In this document: positions 21,759-33,846 of the stretch, piece after piece | Position numbering within the stretch: position 1 is the stretch's first letter | Layout: each line of letters opens with the position of its first letter | Assembly (NCBI GenBank): GCA_039654915.1 | Contig: CM077597.1 | Coordinates: forward strand, 75,766,001-75,830,000 | Length of the DNA: 64,000 bases | Source of the DNA: Aquilaria yunnanensis | Lineage: Eukaryota; Streptophyta; Magnoliopsida; Malvales; Thymelaeaceae | Reading direction: 5' to 3' | The notes under the pieces: model-generated | The model's database searches: none | What the model was told of the DNA's origin: nothing | Seen by the model: only the letters and a program-made list of their open reading frames with translations | Translations under genes and position numbers: made by a program

Positions 21759-24194
21759 ATGTCTACAATGCCTATCCCTGAGAGCTGGCAGCCTCTTTTA
21801 GCCCATCCTTGTTGCACCACCCCTGCAAAGTTAGAGAGGTGGAAAAAAAAGTTCTTTCTTCCCTCTTACGCCGTTACTAGGCTGCCTCGTTCTAGCCATT
21901 ATGCTTTTTCAAACCATAGAAACGAGGTTACCATTTTCCGAGCCCAGCTGAAGGCCGATCTTCGGTATCCTCCCCCGAAGATGGTTTGCGAGTTTTGCCA
22001 ATTTCATGGCATTGCTGTAAACCAACTTCCCCCGAACTCGTTCAGCTATTTTAACGCCTTCCTCTGCATGTGTGGCGTCTTCGGGATAGAACCCCACTTC
22101 ATAATCTTTATGCAGTACTACAAGCTCTCTGTGGTCCCGAAGGGTGGCTTCTATTTCATGCTACCTCGGGGATCCGGGAGCAAGAAATTCATGTTCACCT
22201 TCGCCACTAAGGATAGCTGGCGGGGGTGGCAACAGAAGTTCTTCTTCCTGAAGATGGTTGAGGCCTGGTCGTACGTCCCGACCAAATGGGCTCAGGGAAT
22301 ACTGAATGTGGACGTCGTTGATCCGAGGATGCTGCTGACTCCAGAGTTGGCTCCCGTGTTCGCGGATTTCGACGCCCGCATTCGGGCTGTCTCTGACTGG
22401 ACTCCCGAGGTCGCTCCGTGTGCCCTTTACCCTTTTCCTATCAACTGGAAGTTGATGACCGAAGAGGTCCTTCGGGAGCTAAAGGTGGTGAAGGAGCACG
22501 AGACTGACCTCAAGATGCCAGCTCCTGCCATCGCCGGGAAGGATTCCTGGTTGGTCAAGCTTCTTAAGGAGGAAATTTCTTTCGAAACGCTTGTCGAAAG
22601 TGAGTTGTCTTCTACTCCCTAGCTGTTTTCTTCCTCGGACTTACGCTGATATTTATCTTCTTTTTCAGAGATGGGCGACGGGACTGCCGCCTATTACAAG
22701 TCCCTTTTCTCCGGCCAAGTGGAGAAGGGGGAGCAGACAAAGAAGGCGACTTCCCGAAGGCGGAAGTCTGTCGGTGCTGGTCCTTCGGCTAAACGGAGGA
22801 AGAAGACTGTCTTTTCCTCCCCTTTGGAAAGTATTGGGGAGGAAGGCGAGGATGCCGAGGCCGCTGTTGCTTCGCTGCCCGAACCTTCGGCCGAGGTTCC
22901 TGCTGCCACCGACGTCCCTCATACTGACGTCCCTCCCCAAAGTCCTACCCCGTCGCAAGTTCTTCTGGACGCCATGGTAGAGGCACCTTCTGCCGAGGAG
23001 CGGCGCAGGCAGAAGGATAAGGGCATTCCGACCGAGGGGGCTGAGGACTCCGAGGACGTCGTTGTCGAGGTTCCACCAGGTTTGTTTCCAGACAAAGTGT
23101 ACTTCCTTTGCTTTTTCTGGATTTGCTTCTTTGTCTTTAATCTCCTTCTCATTTTTGCCACGCAGGGGAGTTGCTTACCCCTGGATGGGCGACCGAACAC
23201 GCGAAGGCGCGGGCCCTTCGCGACGCCAAAGTCCCGCAAGGGAAGGTTCCCAAAGAGCCTTTCTGGACATTCACGGAGGACATGAACTTGTACTCCGAGA
23301 ACTGTCCAGAAATGGCGAAGCAAATTTCGAATGGGGTGCTTACAGAGGCCTCCTTCAAGGCTATTGCAGTGGCGCACCCGGATGATGACACCCTTGCCGC
23401 CAAAGTCACCGAGCATGCTGCTCAGGTATGTTCTTCACACCTTTTTCCCTTCAATTTTTCCTAAGTGCCTGGCTCTTATTGACCTTGCGTTCATCTTTTT
23501 GCAGTTGCTGGGATACGCTGGCTTTCTCCGAGTTCGGGTGGCCAGGCAGGCGAAGTTCCAGGCTTCGGCCTTAGAGGCCTTAGAGAAGGCGAAGGCCACT
23601 CGCTTGGCATTGACCAACGAGAACCAGCGGCTGTCAGCTGCTGCGAAGGAAGAAGTTGCTGCCCTTCGGGAGGAGTTCCGGAAGGAGAAAGAAGAACTTG
23701 AGAAGGACTCTTCCAGGAAGATTGCTGACCTCGGCGAGCAGATAAATGGGATGCTGGCCACCAACGAGGAGCTTCTGAAGGATAAGTCAGATTCTGACAA
23801 GCTCATACTGGCGCTGACAGCTGAGAAAAACATCCTTGCAGCCGAGGTCAAGTCCTTGAAGAAGGATCCGAAGGGGAAGAAGCAGATAAAGGCGCTGGAG
23901 GAGGAGGTCACGGATCTAAAGGACGAGCTTGACGACCTCAAGCTTGAGAAGAACAAGTCTGATCAAATGGCCAAGGTCGCCTTTCAGGACGGCTTCTGCC
24001 TTGTTCGGCACCAACTCCTCCAGAGGTTCCCAGATCTGGACCTCTCATTTCTAGAGGGTCTAAACATTCCTGAGGGACCTCGGTGGGAATGGTCCAAGGT
24101 CGAACACTTGAAGCTTCCTCCTTCAATTCCAGCGCCGAAGGTGGTGGAAAAGGCTGGACCAGCAAGTGGCTCTCGGGACACTGCGAACCCTTAG
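21759..24194 (+). CDS. Antisense ORF protein of Tat element ('putative gypsy-type transposon' domain)
   Basis: Four exons: 21759-22599, 22669-23079, 23166-23425 and 23505-24194. All introns are GT-AG; the joined frame is open for 733 codons. Residues about 60-220 (RYPPPKMVCEFCQFHGIAV, SYFNAFLCMCGVFGI, FYFMLPRGSGSKKFMF) match the plant domain called 'putative gypsy type transposon', found in many plant genomes as host-like proteins. Then follow a basic, Ser/Pro-rich stretch with a nuclear-localisation-like RRRK, and in exon 4 a coiled coil of about 140 residues. The reading frame is undamaged while gag-pol on the other strand has several stops. Extra ORFs in this position and orientation are known in Tat-lineage elements; the function is unknown. 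Start chosen as the ATG opening MSTMPIPESW; an in-frame ATG-less extension reaches 21693. Confidence 0.82.
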
Positions 24195-24299
24195 GCTACT
24201 TTGGGCCCCCTTTTCCTTCCCTTCTATTTTGTATTCCTTCTTCGGGCACTTCTTTATTGTAAAGCAGCTTACTCCTTAATGAAGACTTTTTTGGCTAAG

Positions 24300-24725
24300 T
24301 GTTTCTTCAAGTTTCTTTATTTCCATTGCCCCGAATGCATGTGCTCAAGAGACTTCGGAAAACCTGCAGTCAAAGAAACTTTTTTACCTTCCTTTGGCCG
24401 AGCCTGTTCGCTCAAGAGGCTTTTCGGAAAGTCTGAAAAAATTTGACTAAGTCTTTTGCAGGCTTTTGTATTTCCATTTTGTCCCGAACACGTTCGCTCG
24501 AGGGACTTCGAAAAACACTTCTTTTCCTTTTGTCCCGAGCATGTTTGCTCAAGAGACTTAGGAAATTTTTCGAGGGTTGTTTTCCGTTTTTCCCGAGCGT
24601 GATGGCTCAAGGGACTTCGGAAAACTGTCTCTGCGCTTATTTCGGCGAGTACTTCTGCGACGTTCTTGTTTCCCATCTTTCCTGAGCATGATGGCTCAAG
24701 GGACTCTGGAAGGTCAATCTTCGCT
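24300..24725 (+). repeat. Six degenerate tandem repeats between antisense gene and pol
   Basis: A phrase close to CCCGAGCATGTTCGCTCAAG followed by RGACTTCGGAAA recurs at about 24325, 24395, 24480, 24532, 24590 and 24680, spaced 50-90 bases. It lies downstream of both convergent genes. Open stretches here only mirror the repeat. Confidence 0.75.
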
Positions 24726-24828
24726 TTGTTATGGCGAGCATCTTCGCGGAATTCTGCTTTGCACAATTTTTGGATACTTAAGAACTTTCCTTAAGAGCAT
24801 TCTGTGCTTACAATTCCTCCGCCTTATC

Positions 24829-26460
24829 TTAGGCGTAGAATTTTTTCAAGGCGTCTGAGTGCCAAGTATTTTTCAATTCTACGCCTTCGGCGTCGCCAAG
24901 TTTGTATACGCCTTTTCGTACTTCGGCGAGAACCAGATAAGGTCCTTCCCAGTTTGCTCGAAGTACTCCGTGGGGCGGCCTTAGGGGTGCAAAGTCAGCC
25001 TTTCAGAGAACGAGGTCTCCCTTCTTGATTTCTTTTGGCCTAGCCCGTAAGTTTACAGCCGCGGCCACTCTTTGCTGAAAAGCTTTTCTTCTCAGCTCGG
25101 CTATTTCTCTGTGTTCGCCGAGGAGATCGAGCTTGGTTTTGAGGCCGAGGTCGTTTCCACCTTCATCAAATATTTGCACCCGTATTGATGGTCTGACTAT
25201 CTCGACTGGGATAATGGCCTCAGTCCCGAAGACTAGTGAAAAGGGCGTTTCCCCTGTGGCCCTTCGGGGCGTCGTTCGGTAGCTCCACAATACGCTTTGG
25301 AGTTCTCCTGGCCATTTCCCTTTTGGTTCTCCCAGTCTCTTTTTCAGGCCATCTTTTATGGTCCTGTTCGATACTTCCACCTGCCCGTTACTTTGGGGGT
25401 GAGCTACTGGGGCAAAGTGCATCTTTATTCTGAGGTCGCTGATAAATTCCTGGAATCCTTTGTCTATAAATTGGGATCCATTATCAGCTACTAGTACCCT
25501 CGGTATGCCAAATCTGCATACAATGTTCTTCCATACGAACTTCTGCACTTCTTTTGCCGAGATAGTTGCCAGCGGTTCTGCCTCGACCCACTTAGAGAAA
25601 TAGTCCACTGCTACAACGCAGAATTTCACGCCTCTGGGTGCCGTGGGGAGTGGCCCAATAACGTCTATACCCCAGACTGCGAAGGGCCAAGGATAGTCAG
25701 CCGAAGCTACTGTTTCCGAGGGTGCCCTCTGGATGTTCGCGTGTCTCTGGCAGCTACCACATTTCCGGACGAACTGTCTTGCGTCCTTTCTCAGTGTAGG
25801 CCAGAAGTATCCTTGGCGAAGTATCACCGCTGCAAGGGCATCAGTTCCGATATGTGAGCCACACATGCCTTCGTGGACCTCTTCAAGGATTATTTCAGTA
25901 TCCTCTTCAGCCACGCATCTCTGCAGCGGGTTTGCGTATCCCTGCCGGTATAACTCTTCACCAATCAGGAAGAATCGGCCGGAGCGTCTTCGCAGTCTTG
26001 CAGCGTCGCCGGGGTCTTCGGCGAGCATATTTTCTGTGAGGTATCTTTTTATGGGATCTTTCCATCCCTTTCCCGAGGTCGCTATGCTCAGCACTAAGAT
26101 GCTCGGGTGATCTAGTACCTCGGTGTATGTTTTTGACTTCGCCAAGCAATCTGCCTCAGTGTTATTCCGCCGAGGTACATTTTCGATCCGTACGGCGTCA
26201 AACTCTTGGATGAGCTTTGCTACCAGTTCGTGGTATTTTGCCAAGATTGGGTCCTTCGCCCCATAATCTCCTGCCGTCTGCCGAACTACCAGCTGAGAAT
26301 CGCTGTGAGCTTTTAAGTTTCTCACGCCAATTCTTCTGGCCAAGCGTAATCCCGCTATGAGGGCTTCGTACTCTGCCACATTGTTAGTGACGCTGAAGCT
26401 GAACTTAATAGCCTTTTTTACCTCTAGGCCTTCGGGTCCTCTGATAATTACTCCAGCTCC
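24829..26460 (-). pseudogene. Second RNase H-like domain and integrase of the young Tat element
   Basis: Reading down from 26460: an RNase H-like part (NNVAEYEALIAGLRLARR, then AHSDSQLVV, then NTEADCLAK), then the integrase zinc finger (H..H..CGSCQRH), then the catalytic core with GIDVIGP, VADNGSQF and a following Glu region (QSNGQVEVSNR). The C-terminal domain ends at the stop at 24831-24829. The frame is interrupted by an in-frame stop beside 25003, within the C-terminal domain, and by another at about 26462 that separates it from the preceding part. All catalytic residues I can locate are present. Confidence 0.88.
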
Positions 26461-27810
26461 CTAGTGTTCGGATCCCGAGGCTCCGTCAACATGTAAGGTC
26501 CACTCTGGCTCACCTCCGTTCGGATCCATGTGGCTTTCCTTGGTGGTGGGTATTTCGGCGATAAAGTCTGCCAGTGCTTGAGCTTTTATGGCCTTCCGAG
26601 GTTCATATATGATTTCGTGTTCGCCAAGCTCTATGCACCATTTGGAGAGCCTTCCCGAATGATCAACTTTCTTCATAACATCCCGTAGTCGTAGACTACT
26701 TCGGACGATGATGGGGTGAGCCTGAAAGTATGGTCGCAGCCTTCTGCCTGCAAGCACCAAGGCGTATATAGCTTTTTGAAGCAGAGGGTACCTGACTTCG
26801 GCGCCATGCAGGGATTTGCTGACGTAATAGACTGGCCATTGCTTTAGCCCTTCTTCTTTCACGAGGACCGAGCTTACAGCTTTCTCCGTGACGGCGAGGT
26901 ACAAAACGAGGGGTTCTCCCTCCCGAGGTTGTTGCAGAGTCGGCAGGCTGGCTAGATAGACTTTGAGTTCTTCCCAGGCCTTTTGGCAATCTTCACCCCA
27001 AGGGTGATTATTCCCTCCGAGGTCGCCTTCCATTTTTGCTGCCTTTGTGAGGACTTTGAAGAAAGGTCGACACCTATCTCCGTACCTGGAAATGAATCTG
27101 CTCAGGGAGGTTATTCTTCCGGTGAGCCTCTGCACGTCTTTGAGTGTGGCAGGAGTTCGGAACTCAAGCAGCGCCTTGATCTTCTCGGGGTTAGCGTCAA
27201 TGCCTCTTTCGGATACCATGTACCCAAGGAATTTTCCCGAGGTTACCCCAAAGACGCACTTTTCAGGGTTGAGCCGAATCCCGAAGGCTCTGAGCTTTTG
27301 GAAGGTTTCCTCTAGATCTGCAACGTGGTTGTGGGGGAGCTTGCTCTTGACTATCATATCATCAACATACACCTCCATGTTTCTCCCCATTTGGTCTTTA
27401 AAGACCTTGTTCATCAACCTTTGGTAAGTGGCTCCTGCATTTTTAAGCCCGAAGGGCATCCTGACATAGCAGTATGTTCCCCCCTCGGTGATGAAGGCGG
27501 TTTTTTCTTCATCTTCGGGGTCCATCCTTATTTGATGGTAGCCACTGAAGGCGTCCAGGAAACTTAGGCGCCCATATTCGGCAGTTGAATCTACCAGTTG
27601 ATCTATTGGCGGCAGAGGGTATGAGTCTTTCGGGCAAGCATCGTTCAAGTTTCTGAAGTCGATGCACATCCGGAGTTTGCTGCTACCTTCTTTTGTGGCA
27701 ATGACCACATTGCTTAACCATTCGGGGTACTTCACCTCCCTGATGACTTTGGCGTCCAACAGTCGCTCGACTTCGGTTTTGACAAAGTCGCTTTTATGGG
27801 CTGAGATGCT
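26461..27810 (-). pseudogene. Reverse transcriptase and RNase H region of the young Tat element
   Basis: Contains the reverse-transcriptase fingers (SNVVIATKEGSSKLRMCIDF), the palm with FLDAFSGYHQI and the catalytic YVDDMIVKS (near 27355), the first RNase H-like domain (YYVSKSLHGAE) and the start of the second one (WTLHVDGASGS). It is cut off upstream by a stop at about 27811 and downstream by one at about 26461. Otherwise the frame is clean, so the damage is recent. Confidence 0.9.
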
Positions 27811-30126
27811 TCATTTCTTTTGCCGGACAGGTTTTGCTCCTGGGCTTACTTTGAGGCTATGCTGCATTATGCCGGAGTTTACTCCTGGCATATCTTTCAG
27901 CGAGTAGGCAAACAGATCTTTATTTTTCAACAGAAAAGATACAATGTTTTCTTTCTCACCTTCGGCCAAGCTCTTCCCTATTCGGGTAGATTGTCCTGGG
28001 AGAAGTTCTACTGTTTCCATTTCCGCTTTTGCAAGATCTTCTTCTTTGCCTTTTTCTGACGCCTTTGCCTCCATCGTTTGTGCGAAGTTGCTCGCAGGGG
28101 CCTTTCGTGCTTTCACAAACACCTTTCTTACCTCGGCCTGCTCTATGAAGATCTCTGCGTCTCCATCCTTGGTGGCGAATGTGACAGTCAAGTACTTCAC
28201 ATCAAGGCGAATGTGCAAGTTTCCCTGTGTCTGCCTTCCAAGGATGGCGTTGTATGAGGACGGGACGTCCATGACAATGAACCTTGCCATTATGGAAGCG
28301 TATAACTCAGCTGCTCCGTCTACCGAAGTCCCTTTCATCATCAGTGGGAGGTCGATCCACCCGAGAACGGGCAGTTCGGATGGTCCCACCCCGAAGGTTG
28401 GTGAGGTGACTGGCTTAAGCTCGCTGCTGGAGATGCCCAAGCTCGATAGTAAGTGCAAGAATAGGACGTCCGCATTTGACCCATCATCAAGTAGTACCCT
28501 TTTGACGTCCCAGTTCCCTATCCTCGCCATGATCAGCAGCGGATCGTCATGGGGAAAGACGACGGTGGATCCATCTTTGCGGGCCAGCTTCTTTGCTGGA
28601 TTTTGAAATTCCATGACTGCAATTTCTCTGGCCTTCCGCTTCCTTTCCGAGGATGGGAGCCCCGTGGTGATTGTTTGGATAACCCCTGTCGGAGGTGGAA
28701 GGCGCCTTTTTTGACTCCGGTTTCTCCGCCTGTCGGAGTCATAGTCCTCATCTTCGGCCCTTTCTTCCTCCATTTTTCTGCCTTTTGGGGATGGCATCCG
28801 CAGGTATTTCTGAAGTTGCCCCTGCTTTATCAGCGACTCTATGTACTTCTTCAGCTGGAAGCAGTCTTCGGTGTCATGACCGTGGTCGCGATGAAACTGG
28901 CAGAACTTCTTTGCATTCTTCTTATTATCGGCGATCATGGCCCTTGGTCGCCGAATATGCGTCCCTTGCCTTTCCAGCGCCATGAGGATGTTGGTCCGTG
29001 AAGTGCTCAGTGGTGTGAAACTTTGGGGTTTCCTTCCACGCATCCTCCGAGTTCGTCTTACCTGTTCGGTCGGATGCCGAGCTTGTTGATTGGACCCTTC
29101 GGCGCGGTGGTGATCCGACTTCGGCCCGGCCATTCTTAGCTCTTCGGCAGTCATATGTTGTTCTGCCCTCCGGTAAAATTCTCCGAGGGTCTCTGGTGGG
29201 TCCTTTAAGAACTCGTAGAATAGTTGTGAGTCTCGCCGAAGGCCTCGCGTCATGGCGAGAATACGGATTTCGGGCCGGAAGTCTGGGATGCTCAGTGCTT
29301 CCCTGTTGACCCTTTCGACATAGTCCCGGATGGTCTCTCCGTTTCTCTGCTCTATGTCGAACATCTGAACAGGCATTTTTGCCGTTGGCCTGCTCCCAAT
29401 GAATTGCTGTGTGAAGGCTGTGGACAACTCCTGGAACTCAGTGATGGTCCCTGAAGGCAATGAATTGTACCATGCAGTTGCTGGCCCTGTGAGGGTGACT
29501 TCGAAGCACTTGCACATGGTAGCGTCGTCAGCACCGTGCATTATCATGCTGCGTCTGTACTTCGTCAGATGGGCCTGTGGATCAGTACGGCCATCATAAA
29601 TCTCCAAACGAGGTACTCTGAAGTTACCTGGCATGGCTGCCTCGGCCACGGTCCGGGTGAACGGGGACCCATCTTCACAGAAGGCTCCCGCGAGTCTGTC
29701 CCAAACGGGTTTTCTGGCCATTTGTTTCTCCACCCTATCTAACCGTGCTAATATCCTCTCCATAAGCACGGTGGCACTAGGCCCTTCTTCAGGGAAGGGA
29801 GATCGTCGGCGCCTCTTCGGGGAGCGAGTTCGGCGCTGAGGGGATATGGACCTCACCTCAGGCGACGAACTCCTTCGCCGTGAGACTTTCGGTCATTTGG
29901 ACGCAGTTTGTCCCACAGGCCGTTTCCCGAGGGGTATATTTTCTGTGGAGGATTCTTCGCACTGGTCTCCGCCTCCCGAACTACGATGAGTAGACTTGCG
30001 GCTTCTCTCCCGAGGGCGTGCTGGTGAGGGAGGCCTCTGGGCTTGCGTTTGCTGTGGCCACCTTCGGTCGATCTGCTATGTCATTTCAGACACGACCGAA
30101 CGCTGAAAGTCCCTCAAGAAGCTCAT
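27811..30126 (-). pseudogene. gag and protease region of the young Tat element
   Basis: The probable Gag start is the ATG at 30126. In-frame stops occur at 30078-30076 and 29895-29893; from 29856 the frame is open to 27811. The Gag domain shows FRVPRLEIYDGRTDPQAHL, then WYNSLPSGTI. A short CQFHRDHGHDTEDCFQLK stretch is the zinc-knuckle equivalent. The protease has the active-site loop LLDDGSNADVLF, with DDGS where many retropepsins have DTGS or DSGS, and ends SSYNAILGRQTQ. Coordinates include all broken parts. Confidence 0.88.
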
Positions 30127-30275
30127 GGTAATCACCAGAGGGCGATCTTCCTCGGACGCAGAAGTCCCTGGGAGTGTTTGCTCAGCAGCCGGTTGTGTCT
30201 CAGGCGCGGACGGGGACCTTGGGAGTCCCTTGTCCTTAGAACGCCGAGTTTCAACGACGGCGATCTCAGAGCGGG

Positions 30276-30293
30276 TTCCTACAGACGGCGCCA
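30276..30293 (-). promoter_or_regulatory. Primer-binding site of the young Tat element
   Basis: TGGCGCCGTCTGTAGGA on the minus strand, two bases from the 5' LTR end. It would pair with the 3' end of a tRNA ending ACGGCGCCA. I cannot name the tRNA with certainty. Confidence 0.75.
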
Positions 30294-30295
30294 AA

Positions 30296-31171
30296 TGATG
30301 GCCTGGGGCCTCATCGTTTATAGTCATAGTGACTGGTGGAGAGACTTCTGGGAGGAAGAACGCCTGGAGGATGGATCGCCCAAGGGAGTGTGCCTGAAAG
30401 CTCAGAAACAAAGGGTTAGGAGGCCCCCAGAGTGTTTTTCCGGGGGGGGAGCCTCCGACGCCCAAGTCAGTGGTGGCTGAGAAAAAGGCAAATGTAATAG
30501 CACACAGGGCTGAAGAGTCTCGCCTGGTAATTTTCTCAGAGTGTGGGAGCAGTGTTTTGCCAACCAACCTCCTGCCAAGTATTAATTCCTGGTATTTATA
30601 GGAGTGCCTAGCCCGTTCAGATCGCGACACGTGTTCGGTCGGATGTTCCCTGAGTTTCTGGGCGTAGGGGACAGATAGCTGGTAGCAGGTTGCCTTGAGC
30701 CTTGTGCTGAGATAGGCCATGATGTGATTCTGATGGCGTCCGTGTGTCAGAGCGCCTTTTGAGGCGGCTTGTGACGTCTGTGAAAGGACGTGTCAGAGGC
30801 TTCCTTAAATGCTTCCATAAATGCTCCTGCCGTACTCCCGAGGTCCCTGGGCGAGGTCGTCCTTTGGTACGGACAATGCCTCTTCGGGAAACACGCCCTT
30901 AGTTCGGGGGTTCCCAGTTTCAGGGAGTTCCGCCTTCGGGGATATCATGTTCGGCTCGCTATGTCTGGTGCCGCTTTTCCGAAGGCGATCGGTACACAAC
31001 CTTGGGGGGGGACAAGTAGTGTCCTCGGGTTTTCCTGGCGTGCCGGGCTCGGAGCTCTTCGGCTATCCCCGAGGTGCATGATCACACCTTTTCTCGGGTA
31101 GCGCCAGCTTCTTCTGGCCATTCTTGTGGCAGGGAGTTCGGCCAGATAGAGGCGATAGCGTTTGGTTATCA
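30296..31171 (-). repeat. 5' LTR of the young Tat element
   Basis: 876 bases, nearly identical to 20084-20960. The LTR TATA box (CTATAAATACC, minus) is at about 30593-30603. The target duplication CATTT follows at 31172-31176. Confidence 0.95.
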
Positions 31172-31520
31172 CATTTGATATTATTCGGTCACAACGTTAT
31201 ATAATACTCATAAAAAAATCAAAAAGTATTTCATTTTCTAAAATTAATTTATTAAAAATTATTTTGAATTATCTTTTAAAAAAATTAAAATATTCTTTTT
31301 TAAAAAAGATTAATAATTTTTTTTAAGTATTCTTAAAATCTGATCTCTCACATAATACTATATCATATCACTAAAAATTTATAACTATAATTATAATTAT
31401 AGATATAATTATATTATCTGTAATTATAATTCTTACTATAATTATAATCATATCATCATCAAAACAGTTGTAGTTTAATCTCTCTAAATGAGGCATTTCA
31501 AATTATGCCAATATTTTTTT
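31172..31520. repeat. Unclassified repeat family, copy A (right part)
   Basis: Continues copy A after the retrotransposon: ATATTATTCGGTCACAACG through AATCTCTCTAAATGAGGCA. It matches 37826-38150 of copy B with scattered changes. Confidence 0.8.
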
Positions 31521-32235
31521 CTTTACTTAATATTTTGTCAACTCTTTCCGTTAACATTGGTGAAATGATGTTAGAATAACCCCTATTATGGGTAAATAAG
31601 ATCAAAACTACCCACATAATTAGAAAACTAAGATTTGTAACTCTGTCATTATATATATATATATATATAGATAGATAGAGAGAGAGAGAAAGAGAGATAG
31701 AGAGAGAGACGTATACAATATATATATATTAACAAAAACGTTATATTAACAAAAAAGTTTTGCATTTTCTGAGCCTGATGCTAAGCTACTATTGCCTTAT
31801 CCCATTTGACAGTTAAATTCTCTTGGTTTTGTAAAGGATAAAAAATTTCTCTGGATAAAAGATTAATATGTGTAGCTTATGACATTTTTGAAATTTTTAT
31901 CCATGATGTTTTAAAAAAATAGTTTTTGGATTTTTCGTAATTAGAGTTTAAATAAGGATTTTTTTTTAGTTTCATGTAGTAAGACATTAAATGAGAATAG
32001 TAACATAAACTAAATATTAAAAAATCTTTAAAACAAAAACAGTTGAATCATTCTGGGATAGGTAAAAAAGAAATGTAGCTCAGCACTTTTCAGACCGGGC
32101 AATTTTTCATTTTTCATTTTGTTTTTGCCATCGCGGTTGTTTTTGCATATGAAGACTCGTTGGAAAAAAAGGGTGACCATATTTTAATGGCCGAACATTA
32201 GAAATTTTGAACACCTTAATTTCCAACAGTCAAAT
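31521..32235. other. AT-rich spacer with (AT)n/(AG)n microsatellite
   Basis: The microsatellite is at about 31651-31710. No gene seen; ORFs are short and without homology I recognise. Confidence 0.6.
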
Positions 32236-32249
32236 TGTTATATCCACAT

Positions 32250-33846
32250 ATAAAAGCCCATAAAAACCTTAACTTAGCCCATATAAAAGCTACCCTAATC
32301 TCTAAACTCTCATCCCTCCCCCACAGCCGCATCCATCATAGCCTCTTCTCCCTTTCATCTTTCATCCCTCGTCTCCCATCCTTCTCATCTATCATCTATT
32401 CTCCCTACACAGCTTCACTATTCATACCCTTAGTATGTTGTCCTCGCCTTCCTTTCGACTGTCCTCATCCTCCTTGATCGGTTGCTCTATGTCCTTGGTT
32501 TCCTCAATAAGCTACCACTCCCAATGTCTTCGGTCTCCTCACTTGTCCCTTTGCACTTTGCCTCCTGTTCACTAGCCCCTTTGTACTTCTGTTTGTCGTC
32601 CTTCCTTTTGCCCTGCCTAGTCGTTCATGTTTTGCCTCGCCTCATCTCGTCGTTCACCTCACTTTGTTAACCGTCCTCCTTGCTCCTTTTGCCTCGATGA
32701 CCTACCCCCATCATTCACATCATTGGCTGTCCTCCTCACTCTCCTTACCTGAAGCTGTTAAAAGTGTAATGAGTGCAAATTTGATTTTCAATTTTGGATT
32801 GATTTTGTGATTTTGTGAATTTTTGGAATGAAAGCAGATCTAATTGAAGTTTGGATCAATTTTAAATTTTGGATTGATTTTGTGATTTTGGAATGATTTT
32901 TTTATTTTGAATTTTGTGATTTTATGAATTTTTGTGAATTTGTGGAATTTGGATTGATTTTTTGAATTTTAGTAAACATAAAATATAATTTTAGTAAATA
33001 TAGTTTTTAATAATATAAAATATAAGTTTTGTACATATAAAATATGAGTTATATTTTTATTAAATATAAAATATAATTTTAGTAAAATATAAAATATATT
33101 ATCAGGAGTTATATATATTTTTGTTAATTTTTAAAAAGATTTTCCAATGACCTAGCCATTGAAAATTTTCATCAGTTTCAGCCGTTGATATATTTCCAAC
33201 AGCTATAGCCATTGATATTTTCCATCGGCTTGAGCCATTAGTAAATTTCTAATGGCGTTGGCCATTGGAAAACTATTCAACTGTTAGAAAAAATTCTACG
33301 AGATTTGGCCATTAGAAATTTTTAAGGGCTAGTTGTTGGTAATACTGGCGGCTAACCCTTGGCTGTTGTAAATTGCTTTTTCAACATGTAATTTGTCAAT
33401 GCGCCAGCTTTCAACAGCCTCGGGTGAAGGGAACATGGAGAACGGTTAGCAATGTGAATGATTGGGCTAGTTTGACAAGGCGAAAGGAGCAAGTAGGACG
33501 GTTGGCAAGGCAAGGTGAATGAGGAGGAGGAGTGCGAACAACGAGCCTAGGTAGGTAGAGAGTGAACTACAAGGCAGGGCAAAGGGAAGGATTGCAAACT
33601 GAAGTGTGAAGGGGCGAGCAATGGGCGGCCAAATGTGAAGGGACGAGTGAGGAGACCGAGGACGTCAAGCACAACGTTGGGCCAAGGAGATCAAGGACAT
33701 CAGGTGACCGAGGAGGGCAAGGACGACCAACAAAGGGTGAGGATGGCAAATGAAGGGTGAAAATAGTGAGGCTAAGCAGGGAGAAGAGATGAATGATGGA
33801 AATATAAAAGCCCATAAAAACCCTAGTCGAGCCCATAAAAAAGCTG

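Larger units (their letters stand above)
20084..31171 (-). mobile_element. Young Ty3/gypsy Tat-lineage retrotransposon with antisense gene
   Basis: 11.1 kb, minus orientation, complete at both ends: LTRs 20084-20960 and 30296-31171, primer-binding site beside the right LTR, polypurine tract beside the left LTR and a CATTT target duplication. Gag, protease, reverse transcriptase, two RNase H-like domains and integrase occur in gypsy order; the dual RNase H is a Tat-lineage trait. Between pol and the 3' LTR is an antisense spliced gene. The LTRs differ by about fourteen substitutions, all transitions, plus one indel by eye (under 2%), so insertion is recent. At least five in-frame stops nevertheless break gag-pol. 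Confidence 0.95.

Noticed and set aside
22665..24165. Minus-strand ORFs opposite the antisense gene (for example 23956-23435, 173 codons).
   Set aside because: Shadows of the plus-strand exons; Ser/Phe-rich complement of a coiled coil.
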